This document shows positions 1 to 13,000 of a stretch of DNA of 64,000 bases, in pieces (within the stretch, counting starts at the first letter, position 1; every line of letters begins with the position of its first letter). Below the pieces are notes generated by a model. It saw only the letters and a program-made list of their open reading frames with translations. It was not told the DNA's origin and did no database searches. The stretch is from Omphiscola glabra (taxonomy: Eukaryota > Mollusca > Gastropoda > Lymnaeidae). A program made the translations under genes and the position numbers. The stretch lies in contig OZ024811.1 of the NCBI GenBank assembly GCA_964017045.1, positions 15,581,312 through 15,645,311 of the forward strand. Direction: 5' to 3'.

Positions 1-476
1 TTTGTTAGTAATGTCGCCCTGCAACAAAAACTGAAGAATCCCTCTGATGTGCAAGTCTAACAGGTTTAGGCCAGAATGTTTTGATTAAAGAAAAGCCAAG
101 CAGGTAACAACAACAAAAAATTTCTTCGCCGGCACCTAAGAAGCTAACAGTTCTGGTGATAAGCTCCCCTTATCATTAACGTTTTCTGCACCCAAACCCT
201 TTACGCGATGGTAACTGGCACCCTTGCCCTCCATACACTTGACGAGATTACATACCTTACAAGGTGACGATCACATGAAAGGTTGATCAGAAGCTTAAGC
301 CCTGGTCCCAAGCGGTCTCACACCAAATCAAAACAGAGAACGGCAGAATTGATAGAGCAAGATTTTTTTTGTTATTCAATTTTAAAACCAAAAACTTCTT
401 GCTTGTATCATAAGAAAAACTTTTCTAAAAGTTTCGTCGTTCATAAGGCCATAGAGTGAGACACACAATTTAAATA
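1..476. other. Non-coding stretch, no gene recognised
   Basis: No convincing exon. A short open stretch at 1-57 ends in a stop and lacks a good splice donor. It may be intronic to the membrane-protein gene whose later exons start near 2.59 kb. Confidence 0.4.
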
Positions 477-813
477 GGGGCTGTCCATTAATTATGTCAA
501 CAAAATAAGGGGGGTCTGAAAATTTTTGACAATTGTTGACAAGGGGGAGGGGGGGAGGTCAAGAAAAGTTGACGTCAACAATTTTACTTTTTTAAAATAA
601 ATTTAATTTCATAATTTAGAATTTATTAAAAAAAATTTTCTAAACATTTTACTTTTATTCACTTTTTTTTTTTTTTCTTCCCATTTTATCTTTATTTTTT
701 TGGGAGGGGGGGGGTAATCAAATGTTGACGTAATTTTATAGGGGGGGTCTCTGGAAGTTTGACAAGTTGTTGACAAGGGGGAGGGGGGTAATTAATAATT
801 AATGGACAGCCCC
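477..813. repeat. MITE-like element with terminal inverted repeats
   Basis: The left end reads GGGGCTGTCCATTAATTA and the right end is its exact reverse complement, giving an 18-bp terminal inverted repeat about 337 bp apart. Sub-terminal GTTGACAAGGGGGAGGGG motifs are also mirrored. The interior is AT-rich and non-coding. This is the layout of a non-autonomous DNA transposon. I could not find a clean target-site duplication, so the superfamily is left open. Confidence 0.75.
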
Positions 814-1059
814 ATATAGGTCTAATCTAAAATATAAAGCTATAATTATGTTTGTTGATATATTATACCTGTTTAATACACCTCTTGACCTTTGACTCAT
901 CTGGCATGCAAGTTACATTTTGCACATTTACTGTATAGTCCCCCTAAAGAAGTAACGATACCCATTAAAGAAACAACTGCTGACAACTACCTTTCCTAAT
1001 ATAACCCATTTAATTTCTTATTAAATTCTAAGGCAGACTTTCAAAACTATCCTTTATAC

Positions 1060-1261
1060 CAGCGGTTCTCAACCTGTGGGTTGTGACCCCTTTGGGGGTC
1101 GAACGACCCTTTCCCAGGGGTCGCCTAAAACCATCGGAAAACACATATAGCATACTCCACAGTTATGAAGTAGCAATGGAAATAATTGTGTGGTTGGGGG
1201 TCGCCACGACACGAGGAACTATACTAAAGGGTCGCGGCATTAGAAAGGTTGAGAACCACTG
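1060..1261 (+). mobile_element. SPIN-like hAT MITE, copy 1
   Basis: A 202-bp element begins CAGCGGTTCTCAACCTGTGG and ends in the inverted form GGTTGAGAACCACTG. It is flanked by a perfect 8-bp target-site duplication CTTTATAC (1052-1059 and 1262-1269), the hallmark of hAT transposition. Terminal and sub-terminal sequence (GACCCCTTTGGGGGTCGAAC, and 'GACCATCGGAAAACACATAT' in other copies) matches what I recall of the SPIN family. It has no coding capacity, so it was mobilised in trans. Confidence 0.85.
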
Positions 1262-1269
1262 CTTTATAC

Positions 1270-2591
1270 AATTAACGTGGTCCCTAAAAGACATACACAA
1301 ATCAGGCAACAACGCTTTCACAACTACACACCAACCCACGTAGGAGGCCCTATCATTTCCAAATAGATTTTACATCATGACTTTTTAAAAAAAAATCGTA
1401 ACTTTTTCATGAAGACTCTTCCAATAACTTCAATTTCATTTTTAAGTAAGGACCTTCCGTCTCATTACCCCCCACCCCGGGCCCCCTTTTCCAGGTGTAG
1501 TCATTTTCGTCTCCATTAACTAATATCACCACGTGTTTGGCACAGTCGTATCTGGGTTGAGATGCGGGGCGGGTGGGGGGGTGGCGCATGCCATGGCGCA
1601 GGATGGTACAAAATAACAAAGTGTTACACTTCCCCCCCCCCCCCACCTCAGCGCCCGCGCATCAGACCTGAAAGTCTGGTGTCTCATTCATGTTAGCAAG
1701 GAGCGCAATTTCAGTGGTTGCCATATCGGCCAACTAACAAAGATACGCCCCTGCCTGTGACGAGTCACCTGAAGTCACATTGTAAAGCATGTTTGTCATC
1801 TCCTCTCTACTTAACCATTTTGGGTTCCCTGCCCAAATGTTTTCGCCCAAACTTTCTCTTCTAACAAGTTCCCAGACTGAAAAGACCGGTCAGGCGGTAA
1901 GCAAGAAGTTATGTCCCTTACCCTTTGTCAACCTGATTTGTGGTTCTTTTCAGTAGTGATTAGTTTTTGAATTGCTTTCACTGAAAGTTTCAGTCTGGAT
2001 TTATTCTTTAATCAAATTTATCGAGATAAACGTGTGTGTGTGTGTGTGATAGGACCTTAGATCTCTATGGACGCGTTCAGAGTTTAGTTCTTATGTCCAA
2101 AGTTATTTTAAAACTTTAATTTATTCCTACATCAAATTATAAGGTGTTATCATTTCATTATTTATGGCACTGGCGTTTGAAAACTATGGTAAGTTTCCGC
2201 TTTATTTATTTGGAATGATCTTTCATCCACCAGCTTTAAATCTGTTTGGAATTTGATAATTTATTTAAGACTATTGACCTAATAAAAGTCATGATATGTG
2301 ATGTTTTCGGTAACTGAGATTTATGAAAGGCCGTAGGCCTACTGAACTGAATGACTTTATGCGATTAAAAAAAAAATCAACAAATCAAACAATTATATAT
2401 TTTTTTTAAATAATGACTTTTTAAACGTGCTTGGTATCATTGTGTTCAATTTTTTTTCCTAAGAGGAAAATTAGAGAGATATAGATAATGGTAAAACATA
2501 TTTTTAAAAATTATTTCATTGTTAATTGATCCCCATTGTCATCACTCTTTCATTAACCTTAAAAAGTATGTCCTTTTTATCCCCCCTGCAG
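1270..2591. other. Non-coding, probably intronic
   Basis: I see no exon here. It contains homopurine and homopyrimidine runs (C run near 1632-1643) and a short (GT)n tract at 2032-2048. Confidence 0.4.
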
Positions 2592-5500
2592 ATGCCTGGG
2601 TTCTGTCCCCTTACTGCTTCTGTCCGAACAAAAATTGGCGTAAGTAAAATCATTTATGGATCAAGTCAAACGAATGAAGACTGAGAGATAACTTAAAATG
2701 ACAAAAAAAGACTCATTTATTTTTCAGGAAACTCCGTCATAAACATTACTGAGCGAACACAACTTTTCTTTCTTTTTTTTTTTTAAATTCCGATGAAAAC
2801 CAAACCTAGGGGAACCGACATATTAAACTATTTTTTGGAGGCGCACCATACTATGCACACAATTTAATTCGGCCGGGTCCTACTTTCTAAATCAGCGGTT
2901 ATCAACCTGTGGGTCGCGACCCCTTTCCCAGGGGTCGCCTAAGACCATCGGAAAACACATATACTCTACAGTTATGAAGTAGAAACGAAAATAATTTTGT
3001 GGTTGAGGGTCGCCACAGCATGAGGAGCTGTATTAAAGGGTCGCGGCATTAGGAAGGTTGAGAACCACTGTTCTAAATACATACGTTAAGCATTATTTAT
3101 TTATTTTTAAAAAAGAAGAAAAGAAAAGAGAAAAGAAAAAAAGGGAAAAGGAAAGCATTATTATTATTCTTTTAATAAAAATTTTAAGAATATGCCCAAG
3201 TCCCCAATGCTACACAACATCAGCTATCTCAATGACTGTGTCTTTCCTCACGACTTATATTTACGCGATCCTCTACTTAAAAGTTTCGGTGGACGGACTC
3301 AGCTACATTGACGGCCCCCTCATAACACAGCTGGAAGGTGACGGCCTGGCAGCTCTCCCGGGTTTGAGCAGACACGAAACGGCACTACTTGCTGCTCTGC
3401 TCATGGCCCTGGCTGTATTCCTGTTTCTACTGTACCTCCTCGTCTGCTGTTTGTGTCCGTTCGGCCTGTGCTGTGGCAAGAACGGATGGTGCTGCTCCAG
3501 GGCCGGACACAGTAGAAAAGCGTAAGCCAAATAATAGATGATAAAAAGGGGGTGGGTTGGAGAGGGTGGGGTCAAGAACTTTTACGAAAAAAATATTCTG
3601 AATTTATGTAAAGAATAAATTATAAAACTAAAAATTATTTCTATTCAAATTTTAGGAAAACGTCCTCTGGCAAGAACAGCTCTGCTGTAAACCTCACAGC
3701 CGTGTAAGTTTTATGACTTGGTTCAGTTTCTATCAGATAGAGTATAAACATTACGTCATGGTCATTTCCGTTATGCATTAATTTACAGTGTGCATATGTA
3801 CATTAGGAAATGACGTGAGCGAGCCATCGAGCTTAAAGCTCTAAATACCCTTTACAACACCCCCCCCCCCCCCGCAGATCTGAAAAGTCCCCAATCTATC
3901 AAGCCACGAAGCGGCACGTTTGAGATCTCCTCGTGTTAGGACAGCCCCCGCCCGTAACTCCATTCGACTGACTAGCTTTACAAGGGGCCATCCCAACCTA
4001 AGGATATCCGGTCGGTCGGTGATGTTGCTCTCCCAACATCAACAGTCGACGTTCTCTGGGGTCGGTATGGTATATATTTACGTCTTAATATCTCTTCCCC
4101 ACCCGCGGCTCGTCTCGGGGGGAAGCGTCGCCCTCTTGCAAGGTTTTCTACAGTCGGTTCCTACTTCGCAAATAGTTCACGTAGTAGCTGGGCTCAAACG
4201 GTTGCCTAGGAACAGCCTCCTCAATGGATGTATATATATAATATGTATGTATGTGTGCATATAAAAAGGGAGAGATCTAATAACAATGATTAAACCAATG
4301 ATGTCTCTCCCCCCCCCTCCCCCATTTAAAATTCCCCTCCCTCAATGCATGAAAAAATTTCATGTAATACGCATCAAGTATGAACCAAATAAATAAATGA
4401 ATATATATATAAAACACTGTTTTGTTCCACAGAGATATGAAGATACCAAGACCTTGGATGGACGGTTACACTGGGTAAGAAGACAGAGGACACATTCTAT
4501 TGTAAAACTAAAAAAAAAAAAGATTTGGCTGATACATTCCTCTCTCTTCATCACAGATACCTAAGATCAGTTTGAATTCTTTCCCTTAAAGTTAGCACCG
4601 AACGTTATAATTATAAGTTATAAAAATTCTTTTGTTCCCCGGTGTGTTCGAATTTACCAGCATGATGCCCCTGGCGGTCACCAAATCTGATTTTCATTGT
4701 TAACTTTTCAGATACTCGGACTCGGAGCTAGAAAAAACTAAACGTTCCACAGATTTGACCCGATGGGATGAGGATGACAACATGTGGGGCAGAGGCAGTG
4801 AGTATAAGTGACAGGTGCATGAGACAAGTCAGGTAATGAGATAGATTTTGTTGGTGGAGTTAAAGGGCATTTCTAGTTAGTGATGGGCGCCACTCACTCC
4901 CACCCCTTAGTAAAATCAGTTGGTCCCGACAGTAACCCCTAGCATCACAAAACGTGATACTATTTTACCAACAAGCTGCCTCGTCCTGACGAGTGTTCTA
5001 ATGTATACAACAAATATAGTGTATATTTTTTTTTCAATAAATTTATCCTGAAGGTACTCGAGGCTTCAGCAACAGTGCATTTCAGGGAGATAACTTAAAA
5101 AATGGAGGCTGGTTCTCAACATCAGACTTGGACAGTGTCTATGGTGGGAGAGATAGAAGTGTTAGATCTAAACAGGCTTGGATGGGCACAAGGATTGGAG
5201 ACAAGGGAGGGGAATTAATTTCAATGGATGGATACTACCGTAAGTTGTTTTTTTTTTTTTTAATTTATAGTTGGTTAACATTTTTAAAACAGAATGACCA
5301 ATGAACTAAAGATCAAAACATAGATAAATTTGACCTATATTTGACTTGATATGTCTATGAAAATTTGGGTAACTTTAGAAAATGATGATTATCAAGGTAT
5401 TGGAATTGTTTAGAAAATTAATCTGCATCCAGTAGCTTAGGAAATATTGCTCTCATTGTTTCCCTCTTAGCTACTCAGCCCACACAAACACCTTTCACAT

Positions 5501-6981
5501 TGTATTTGTATTCAGGCAATTATGGAAAGATTTAATGAGTAAAATCTAACAACTTAAAACATAAATTGATGGCAGAAACAAAGTTTCAAAGTGTAAAGTC
5601 TTTCATGATTATATTTTAAATAACACAAAACAATTTGGATCAACAAGATCTTCTGATGCAAAGATCTTGTCCGATTCACCAGAGCACTGAAAGAATATAT
5701 AAATGAATCACACATTTCTTCACGACAGTTAGCTCAGCCAACAGGAAGGATTATGGCAATGGGAACTCTTCAGTGAGAAGACGAAGGAGCTTCAGTGACT
5801 TCATAAATCAGGTGATGAGTCCGTACAGCACAGAGGACACCAGTAACAGTGTTACTAACACCAGAGACAACCAATCTGGCAACTATGGAGACACTGTTCA
5901 CAGACACGCAGAGATTTACAGCATCGTGGGGCCAGGTGGGCTTCAGAAGGGAGACAGGGGTCAAGTTGTAGAGACATCAACCTACAATAAACGGGAGGCC
6001 CTAAGGTCACTGGCTCAACCTGTTTCCATAGCTGGCAATGGTATGTACTTAGTGTATTGATTGAGTATGTCATTCTTGACTATTTCATTTAACCCAAACT
6101 GTTGAACAATTATGTGGTGTCTTACACTTTAATCTCGTACTAAAAACAAGTTAATGTAAAGTTAAGTACGTTTCATTAATTTAAATACATACACACACCA
6201 CTTATAATTTGATAATGGCCTTTTCCTTTTGAGATCCCCTCTCCCATTGAGGTGTGTAGTAGAATGCGGATACATACTGATTCACAGAGCAAAATAATCT
6301 TTAAAATAATAAAATTATTATAAAAACTTAAATAATGAACAAATCTTTATCAAGGCCAAACTTCCAGTCCCATGAACGTCATCACTGAGATATCAATGGG
6401 CAACACCACAGGAGAGTCAGACCCTTCGGGCACCCTGGTGGTCTACAACGGTGACAGCGGCAAGCCCGATGGTTACGCCCAGAGCTACAAGACTACAAGC
6501 ATGACCAGTGTTGACAATGGCAGTGACGGAAGTATGGAGAGGAACTGTCATAGGTAAACACAAAATCATATGTCCGGGTCACACCAGCTAAATGTAAATA
6601 TCTCCTACAAGTGCGGGGGGGGGGGGGGCAAGAATAAAAAAAATGATATGTGCATGGGGGCAGTTGCAAACGGAGCAAAACATACTACGATACATAAGTG
6701 TGCTGAACGAAAATGAAATTTTTAAAATTGTTTTGAGAATGATATTAAGAAGACTCTGTAGCCTTGTAGGCCAGCAAAACCATGGCACTGCAGAAGATTG
6801 AAGATGTGTTGCTATGACAATTTTTTTTGTATTACTGCTTACTTCCAAATATTCTCATATTCTCATTAAAATGTATGTGTTTTACAGAGATAGCTTTTAC
6901 CCCCAACACAACATGATCACAGAGATAACATCTTCATACAAGAAGAGGGTCATTGAGGAGACGGAGACAGTCACTATATAA
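2592..6981 (+). CDS. C-terminal exons of a single-pass membrane protein (5' partial)
   Basis: Exons read from splice sites: 2592-2639 (tentative), about 3284-3521, 3656-3703, 4433-4474, 4712-4797, 5054-5239, 5729-6040, 6355-6553 and 6888-6981, with the stop TAA at 6979. All junction phases agree and each junction has GT/AG. After a short ectodomain end (VDGLSYIDGPLITQLEGDG) comes one strong transmembrane helix (LLAALLMALAVFLFLLYLLV, coded near 3380-3450). A cysteine-rich juxtamembrane stretch follows (CCLCPFGLCCGKNGWCC), plausibly palmitoylated. The tail is a hydrophilic cytoplasmic domain of about 340 residues, rich in Ser, Asp and Arg (RRRRSFSDF). The last residues, TVTI, fit a class II PDZ ligand. 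Type I topology is inferred. The large extracellular part lies upstream of the window. I do not recognise the family; a cadherin-like or other adhesion receptor is possible. AATAAA occurs at 7005-7010. Confidence 0.75.
2893..3070 (+). mobile_element. SPIN-like hAT MITE, copy 2
   Basis: A 178-bp copy has the same CAGCGGTT...AACCACTG termini and a perfect 8-bp target duplication TTCTAAAT (2885-2892 and 3071-3078). It lacks the internal GGGGGTCGAACGACC segment seen in copy 1, so it is a shorter internal variant. It sits in the intron just before the transmembrane exon. Confidence 0.85.
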
Positions 6982-7715
6982 AAATATGTTAACAGTAATG
7001 TATCAATAAACTCACCAATGATAGAGTTATGTCATTTCCAGTGTTGTGAAAAAAACAAATTGTTGCATCTTTGTCAAAGTTTTTAAAATAAAATTCAACC
7101 CCTCATTTTGGAAATATAAATGTTAAACAAATTGGTTTTTAGAAAAGTATTCAAAAGACAAGTGTATAGATTATGGAAAGCGTATAGATTATAAAAGTAT
7201 AGAAAAAGTCATATGTAGCTACCGGGTACCTAATTCCAGTTGTCCCTAGTCTGTGCATAATTCTATTAATATATGTAAATATAAATATTTTATGCTTAAG
7301 GGTCTGTGAAACTTAACTTCAATACCTTGTAACAGAGTTGTTAAACCTTGTAACAGAGTTGTTAAACCTTGTAACAGAGTTGTTTATAAGTTTTAGCTCA
7401 AGCAAATATATATAGAGGTATTTTGAGATGGAGTTGGAATGTCAAAGAAAATGTGCTGTCATAAGCTTCAGTGCATATACATTTTTAAACCTGCATTTTT
7501 AAAGCATGTTTGTTTTCTTTGGCCATGGGTATATTGTAAACCATATCTTCTCATGTGGTGAAATACAAATTAAAGCAAAATTACTTTTTTTTCATTTGGC
7601 TGTGTAATCTTTTTTTGAGGCTTTTAACATGTAACATTGTATGATAAGCTAAGCCTCATCAGCTGAGTAATGACCTACTAAAGTTCTGATCTTAAGAGTA
7701 TTGTTACAATAAAAA
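6982..7715 (+). other. Probable 3' UTR of the membrane-protein gene
   Basis: AATAAA-type signals occur at 7005-7010, near 7088 and near 7709, suggesting alternative polyadenylation. The stretch contains a short direct repeat at 7323-7385. Confidence 0.45.
7323..7385. repeat. Three tandem copies of a 21-bp unit
   Basis: The unit ACCTTGTAACAGAGTTGTTA is repeated three times almost exactly inside the presumed 3' UTR. Confidence 0.8.
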
Positions 7716-8440
7716 GACATTTGGATTAGAAAAAAATATTCTTTGTAGCTAAATCTCCTCAGTATTACTTGTTAAGCTGAGCAAAGTAAGTAGCCACAAG
7801 CCCATCCTCTCCGTCTAATGACACAAACTTGAAGAAAAATAAGGATGACAAATAATAAAGAAAAGATCATAATGTAAAAATTTTATTGCCTTAAAATTCC
7901 TGAGATTTACAGTTTAAAAAATGTAAATGCATTGTACAGAAATGTGTGAGTATAGACAAATATATAGTGAATTCTTAAATCATGGAATGAATACAAAATC
8001 CTTTTAAAAAATTGAGCACTGATATGTGGACATTTAATAAAAATGAATTTCAAAAAATGATTCACAGCTGCTGCATTTGTTTTATCAAAAAGATCTTTAG
8101 TAAAAGTAAATTTGTAAAAAGTTCAAGCCAACGCCCTGACTGTAAAAAAATTTTCACAAGGCATTTTGTATATTAATTATATAAGAATTTATACTTTACA
8201 TATGTATACATTAAAATTAAAATACTGATAAGTGGTTCCTATTATATACAGAAAAAAATTTATACACCATCTCAAGATTAGTAATGCTGAAAGTCCATTA
8301 ACATAAGTAGGTATCAAATGTATTACAGTTACAGGTACATGTTTGGACCCATGCCAACCTAAAAGACAAATAAAATTATAAAAAAAGAATAAAAAAATAT
8401 ACATGCATCTCATGGTTTGTAAAAGTCTGTCTTGAATAAC

Positions 8441-8995
8441 TCAGTCAGTACCAGATAGAAGAGATGTCAGGTCTTGAGTGATTTGGGCCAATATGGGATC
8501 CTCATCTTGAGATGACTTATACCCCGGGCCTGAGGAGTACAAAATGTTGCATGTTGGGAACTATTCAAGCAGTCAATAGGTAAAATAACTTAGGAGTTGA
8601 TGTAACTATCACATTTTTTTTAAAAATCAAGAATTTTCAGTCCTGAACTAAAAAAAAACTTGGCCGATTCTGTATTCGACCTAGTTTAAAATTGGAGGAA
8701 AAAAAGTGGTTTTATCAAGTCTCTTTTTAAAAAATAAAAAATCAGAAAACGATTTGCAAAAAGCAAGCAAACCAAATGTCCATTTATTTGCATAAATAAA
8801 AGAACATGAGTGATGTACTCTGGGTTGAAACATCTATAGCCAGAACAAGCAACTGACCTAAACAACTGAATAATTTGCACTGGACTTACCATCTTCCAGA
8901 TTCACAGGAGAGCCTTGATTATCCAACTGTTTGCACTTTTCCTGTTTCTCCTCTGACTCTATATGAGGTTCCTGATTTGGTTCACGAGTCAAAAA
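8441..8995 (-). CDS. Two 3'-terminal coding exons, acidic/hydrophilic C-terminus
   Basis: Exon complement(8890..8995) starts after a CTCTATCAG acceptor in phase 0. It encodes 35 residues including EPHIESEEKQEKCKQLDNQG and ends in phase 1 at G|GTAAGT. Exon complement(8441..8529) follows a TTGTACTCCTCAG acceptor, continues the same frame (GPGYKSSQDEDPILAQITQD) and stops at TGA 8441-8443. A minus-strand AATAAA lies at 7882-7887. Frame, phases and signals agree, so these are real exons. They most likely form an alternative 3' end of the coiled-coil gene at 10070-13222, which would need a donor inside its large exon that I could not fix. They could instead belong to a separate short gene. Exons between 9.0 and 10.0 kb may have been missed. 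Confidence 0.7.
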
Positions 8996-10069
8996 CTGAT
9001 AGAGAAAGTGAGATTGAACATTTAAGAATGTGCACTAGAGATTAAGGAAGGAAGAGGCCTGAACACCATTAGAGTATTTGCCCAAATCCCTGCAGCGTAC
9101 TGGGTCCACAAAATTTAACCACAGTGTTTGACACTATATCAATTATATAACAATCATATGAGCAATGTTATGGACATGTCATTTACTTTAAGAAAATAAA
9201 TAGTTAAAAACAAACACTGCCAATAGCTGTATCATGCATTATGTTAACAAGAGCAGTGACACATTTTATAATCATATAATCCACAATAGACCAGATTACA
9301 CTATTACGATGTTATGGCTACTGAGGTACATAGCTCTGCAGCATCACCAGAGAAGTAAATCTACAAAGCCATCCATTTATTTTTTGTATTTTAAAAAATT
9401 GTGCATAATATTAGGATGGTCCCTGTATTTTATTTGTAGAGGGAAAATGAACAAAATCATATAATTTTAAATGGATTTTGATGTAAAACTAACAATGTTA
9501 TATCAAATGATTACAAAGAGTGAAATAAAAAAAATAAAAATTAAAAAATTAATATGTAAAGGTCAATAACTGGTATGGAATAACTAAAAAGAGCTTGCAA
9601 CCTGACTCTTTGCCTGCTATGCTTTTTCACAACTGTTGTGGTACTTATAATGATGAATCTACAGCTATAAGGTAAGCTGCAATTACTTTCTCCGGCCTCA
9701 GATTTTCTTTAAACTGCTCAGCCCAATTTTCAAACAACATTCATATCCTTCTACATCCACACTCTTAGTAATATTTATGTTATATCAAAGTTAGTAAAAT
9801 AATAACAAGGTAAGTAATATTACTTTGCCTGTGAGAAAAAACATAAAATGCCTAATAAAGTTATATTAAGGCGTTACATAATAGCATTCAATGTTAATTC
9901 AAAGAGTTAAAAATCAAACAAAACTGCAGTAACTGATGAAATAATACCTCCGTGAAATTTTATAATCCTCACTACTTGTATGTCAATAGCAGCTAAAATG
10001 AAACTTGGGATAAAAATATTTTAACAATGCTTCGACACTCAAATTTACAGCAATCCCAGTAAATATGAC
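8996..10069. other. Intron or 3' UTR, no exon fixed
   Basis: AT-rich sequence between the two terminal exons and the large exon. A 31-codon open stretch on the minus strand near 9640-9740 has no splice sites and was not called. Confidence 0.4.
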
Positions 10070-13000
10070 TTAATCATCTGTTACAGTTAACAGTGTGGTT
10101 TCATCTGCTGCAGTTAACAGTGTGATTTCATCTGCTTCAGTTGACTCTGTGGTAATGTCTGCTGTAGTTAACTGAGTGGTATCAGTAGACTCTGTTTGTA
10201 AAGAAACATCTCTAACCACTTCAGCCTCTACATCTGACAAATCTTCCATGACCAATCTAGTATCCACTTGTGCAGCTTGTTCATCTGTTTGACCATCACC
10301 TGCCAGCAAGCTGCCATCCTGTTTGCTACACTCCTCCTTTATACCATCTTCAACCATTGTGTCATCTTCTTTGGTCACTGGCTTCACATCTTTATCATGC
10401 TGCTTGATACCAGCATCTCCATCTTTGGGGCCTTCTCGAAACATGGCACCTATTTCCTGTATTTCACCAGACATACAAGAAAAACTGGCCCACAATTCTT
10501 TGAGGATGCCATCACTTTCCACCACTTTGTCTTCAAGATTGTGAACACTGACACTGGTCATGTCCATGACACCCACTAGCTCCTTGTGCAGCATCTCTGT
10601 GTCTTCAGTTCTCCCGGCCAGCAGAACCAGATCCTGTCTCAACGTGTTCATTGCCTCTGATAAACCCTGAAGCATATCTTTAACAGACTTGATCATACCA
10701 GCAAACTGCCTGTTACCAGATTCATTGCTTTCACATTTTTCCAAGGCGATTTCAATGCAAGATTTCATGTCTTTGCTCATGGCAGTCTGCGTTTCAAGAG
10801 TCTGAGAAACTGAAAGAATCTTGCTCCTCAGGGATAAGATATTCTCAGTCTGCTGATCATGAGAACATTCCAACTTGGAATATTTGGTCTCAAATTTGGT
10901 ACTCATCGTCCTGGCTGTTTGCTCTATTTGATTAAGTCGTTGAGAGAACCTGGTGAAGCCAGACAAATGGACCTGTGAAACGCTGCTCACTTCTTTTTTC
11001 AGCTTTGTAACATGTTCATTCAAAGCACCCAAAGACGCTTCTAATGTGCTCTGCATCTTGGCTAAATTTTCCACGGCATCCTTGGTGTCTTGATCAGGCT
11101 TAGAAACTGGATGAAAATCTTTCAATGACCTAAACTGTCCGATAAGCTCTTCAATTGTTTCTGAAGGCACTTCCCTGGAAATCAAACCATCTACTTGACC
11201 CTTGTAGACGGAAAATTCTTTCGTAAGTTCTTTCAGTAACCTGGTACTGCCTGAGTTTTCCTTGGACATGGTCTCAAGCTTTTTATCCAAATCCGTTTGG
11301 GTTTGAAATATCTTGCTCATATTCTTTTCAGCACTGGATCTGCACCTCTTAAGCTGAACATCTAAGTCTGATACCTTAGCTTGCATGCCTTCAAAACCCT
11401 TTTCCAGGGTTGACTGCTTACTACAGCACCCTTTGAGAGAAGCCTCAAGACCATTCAGTTTTTCAGAGTGCTGCTTCTCAATTTTTGATCTATCAGCTAC
11501 AAATGAATTCAGCTTCTTGTCAGCATTTGCGTATTCCAGCTTTAAGAAACTGATGTCTCTGTCAGACTTGCTCTGAGCCGTGTTCATGTTGACCAGACTG
11601 TCCTCCCAACGACCGTTAGACTTTTTGAGCTCTTTATCCACCTTGTCCAAATCCTTGGACAGGCTATCTATCTGCCTTCTGGTCTGGGACTGTGATTTAG
11701 CCATGTCATCAATGCGACGTTGCTGGCTGAAAACCCTACCAAGCTGCTCCCCATGCTGATCTATCCTCTCCATCACATCTTTTTTGTGCTGCTCATAATT
11801 GCCAACTATGTTATTTAAATACATTTCTAAAGACCCGTGCCTTTCATAAATAAAGTTTAATTGTGTTTGCAACTCAGAATGCATTGCCCCCACTGCTGTA
11901 AGCTCTAACTGATGGGTACATACTTGTGTTGGTTGCTGCTCCTCATTAGCGGTGCTCTGTGTTAGATTTTGCTCTGCGCTCTCTTGGGCTGCATCATGCT
12001 GTGCCTCTGGATGTCCAACTGTCCCTGTATATGTCGGTGGATGCCCAACAGCTTCTGTGGATTTTCTTGGATGTCTGACAGCTCCTGTAGATGTCCGTAG
12101 AGGTCTAGCTGCCTGGGAAGTTGACCGTTGAGGTCTAACTGTTTCTGCAAATGTCACTGTAGGTTTAACTGCTTCTGTGGATGTTGGCGGAGGCTTAACT
12201 GCTTCTGTGGATGTTGACGGAGGCATAACTGCTTCTGCAGATGCGGGTGGATGTCGAGCCATCACAGTTATAGCTTTCTTCTGAGGGGTCACTGTCTCTG
12301 CCACCTGCTCTTCACCACTTAACGGCAAAACCTCAGCTCGCTGGCTTTGGTTACTAGTTCTTGATCTATCCTCCTTTGAAAATGAGTAGAGGCCTGACAA
12401 TACATCATCAAGTACTTCATGAATTCCCTTTTCTAAGGAGACTTGTCCCTTGGCAACATCAGAAATCAATCGTGTGATATGTGGAAAGTCCCCCTTTTCA
12501 AGTCTGACCATTGTCTCCAAATCTTTAACCAAGTCTGGCCTCAATGGGGGTTGGTTTTCACAAACTTTAGGAGGTGAAGGAGGGAGGGTAATGTTTGACA
12601 ACTTGGCACGAATGCGGTCTATCATTTCAGGATCCGCTATGAAAGAGTAAATTCAAAATTTAGATATCTTATAAATATAATGGTTACTCTTAAAATTATC
12701 GTCATTGCAAATCCTTAGTTGTTATGCCTGTTAAAATTTTATATTGCATACAAAATCTTGTAATGTAGACTTAAAATAATGTTGCAAATAAATAATGAAA
12801 ACTTACCTTTCATATTCCAAATCTGAGTTGTCATAAACATGACAGTCTCTTCCAGAACTGAACTTATTTTCTGAAAGCTGGCGATGCTCCTTTCATCCAT
12901 ATTCACCCATTGTTTGCATACAGAAATGACCTAAAAATACATATAAAAGGTGGATTAGATGCATTTAAACACTGACCCACAAAAAGATGAGATTTCCACG

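Noticed and set aside
3876..3922. Possible exon after a CCCCCGCAG acceptor in the membrane-protein gene (SEKSPIYQATKRHV then stop)
   Set aside because: It fits phase 2 but ends in a stop without a donor. Skipping it gives a perfect join between 3703 and 4433. It could be a rare alternative terminal exon.
9640..9740. 31-codon minus-strand frame containing NLRPEKVIAAYLIAVD
   Set aside because: Immediately preceded by a stop, with no acceptor or donor; could be repeat debris.
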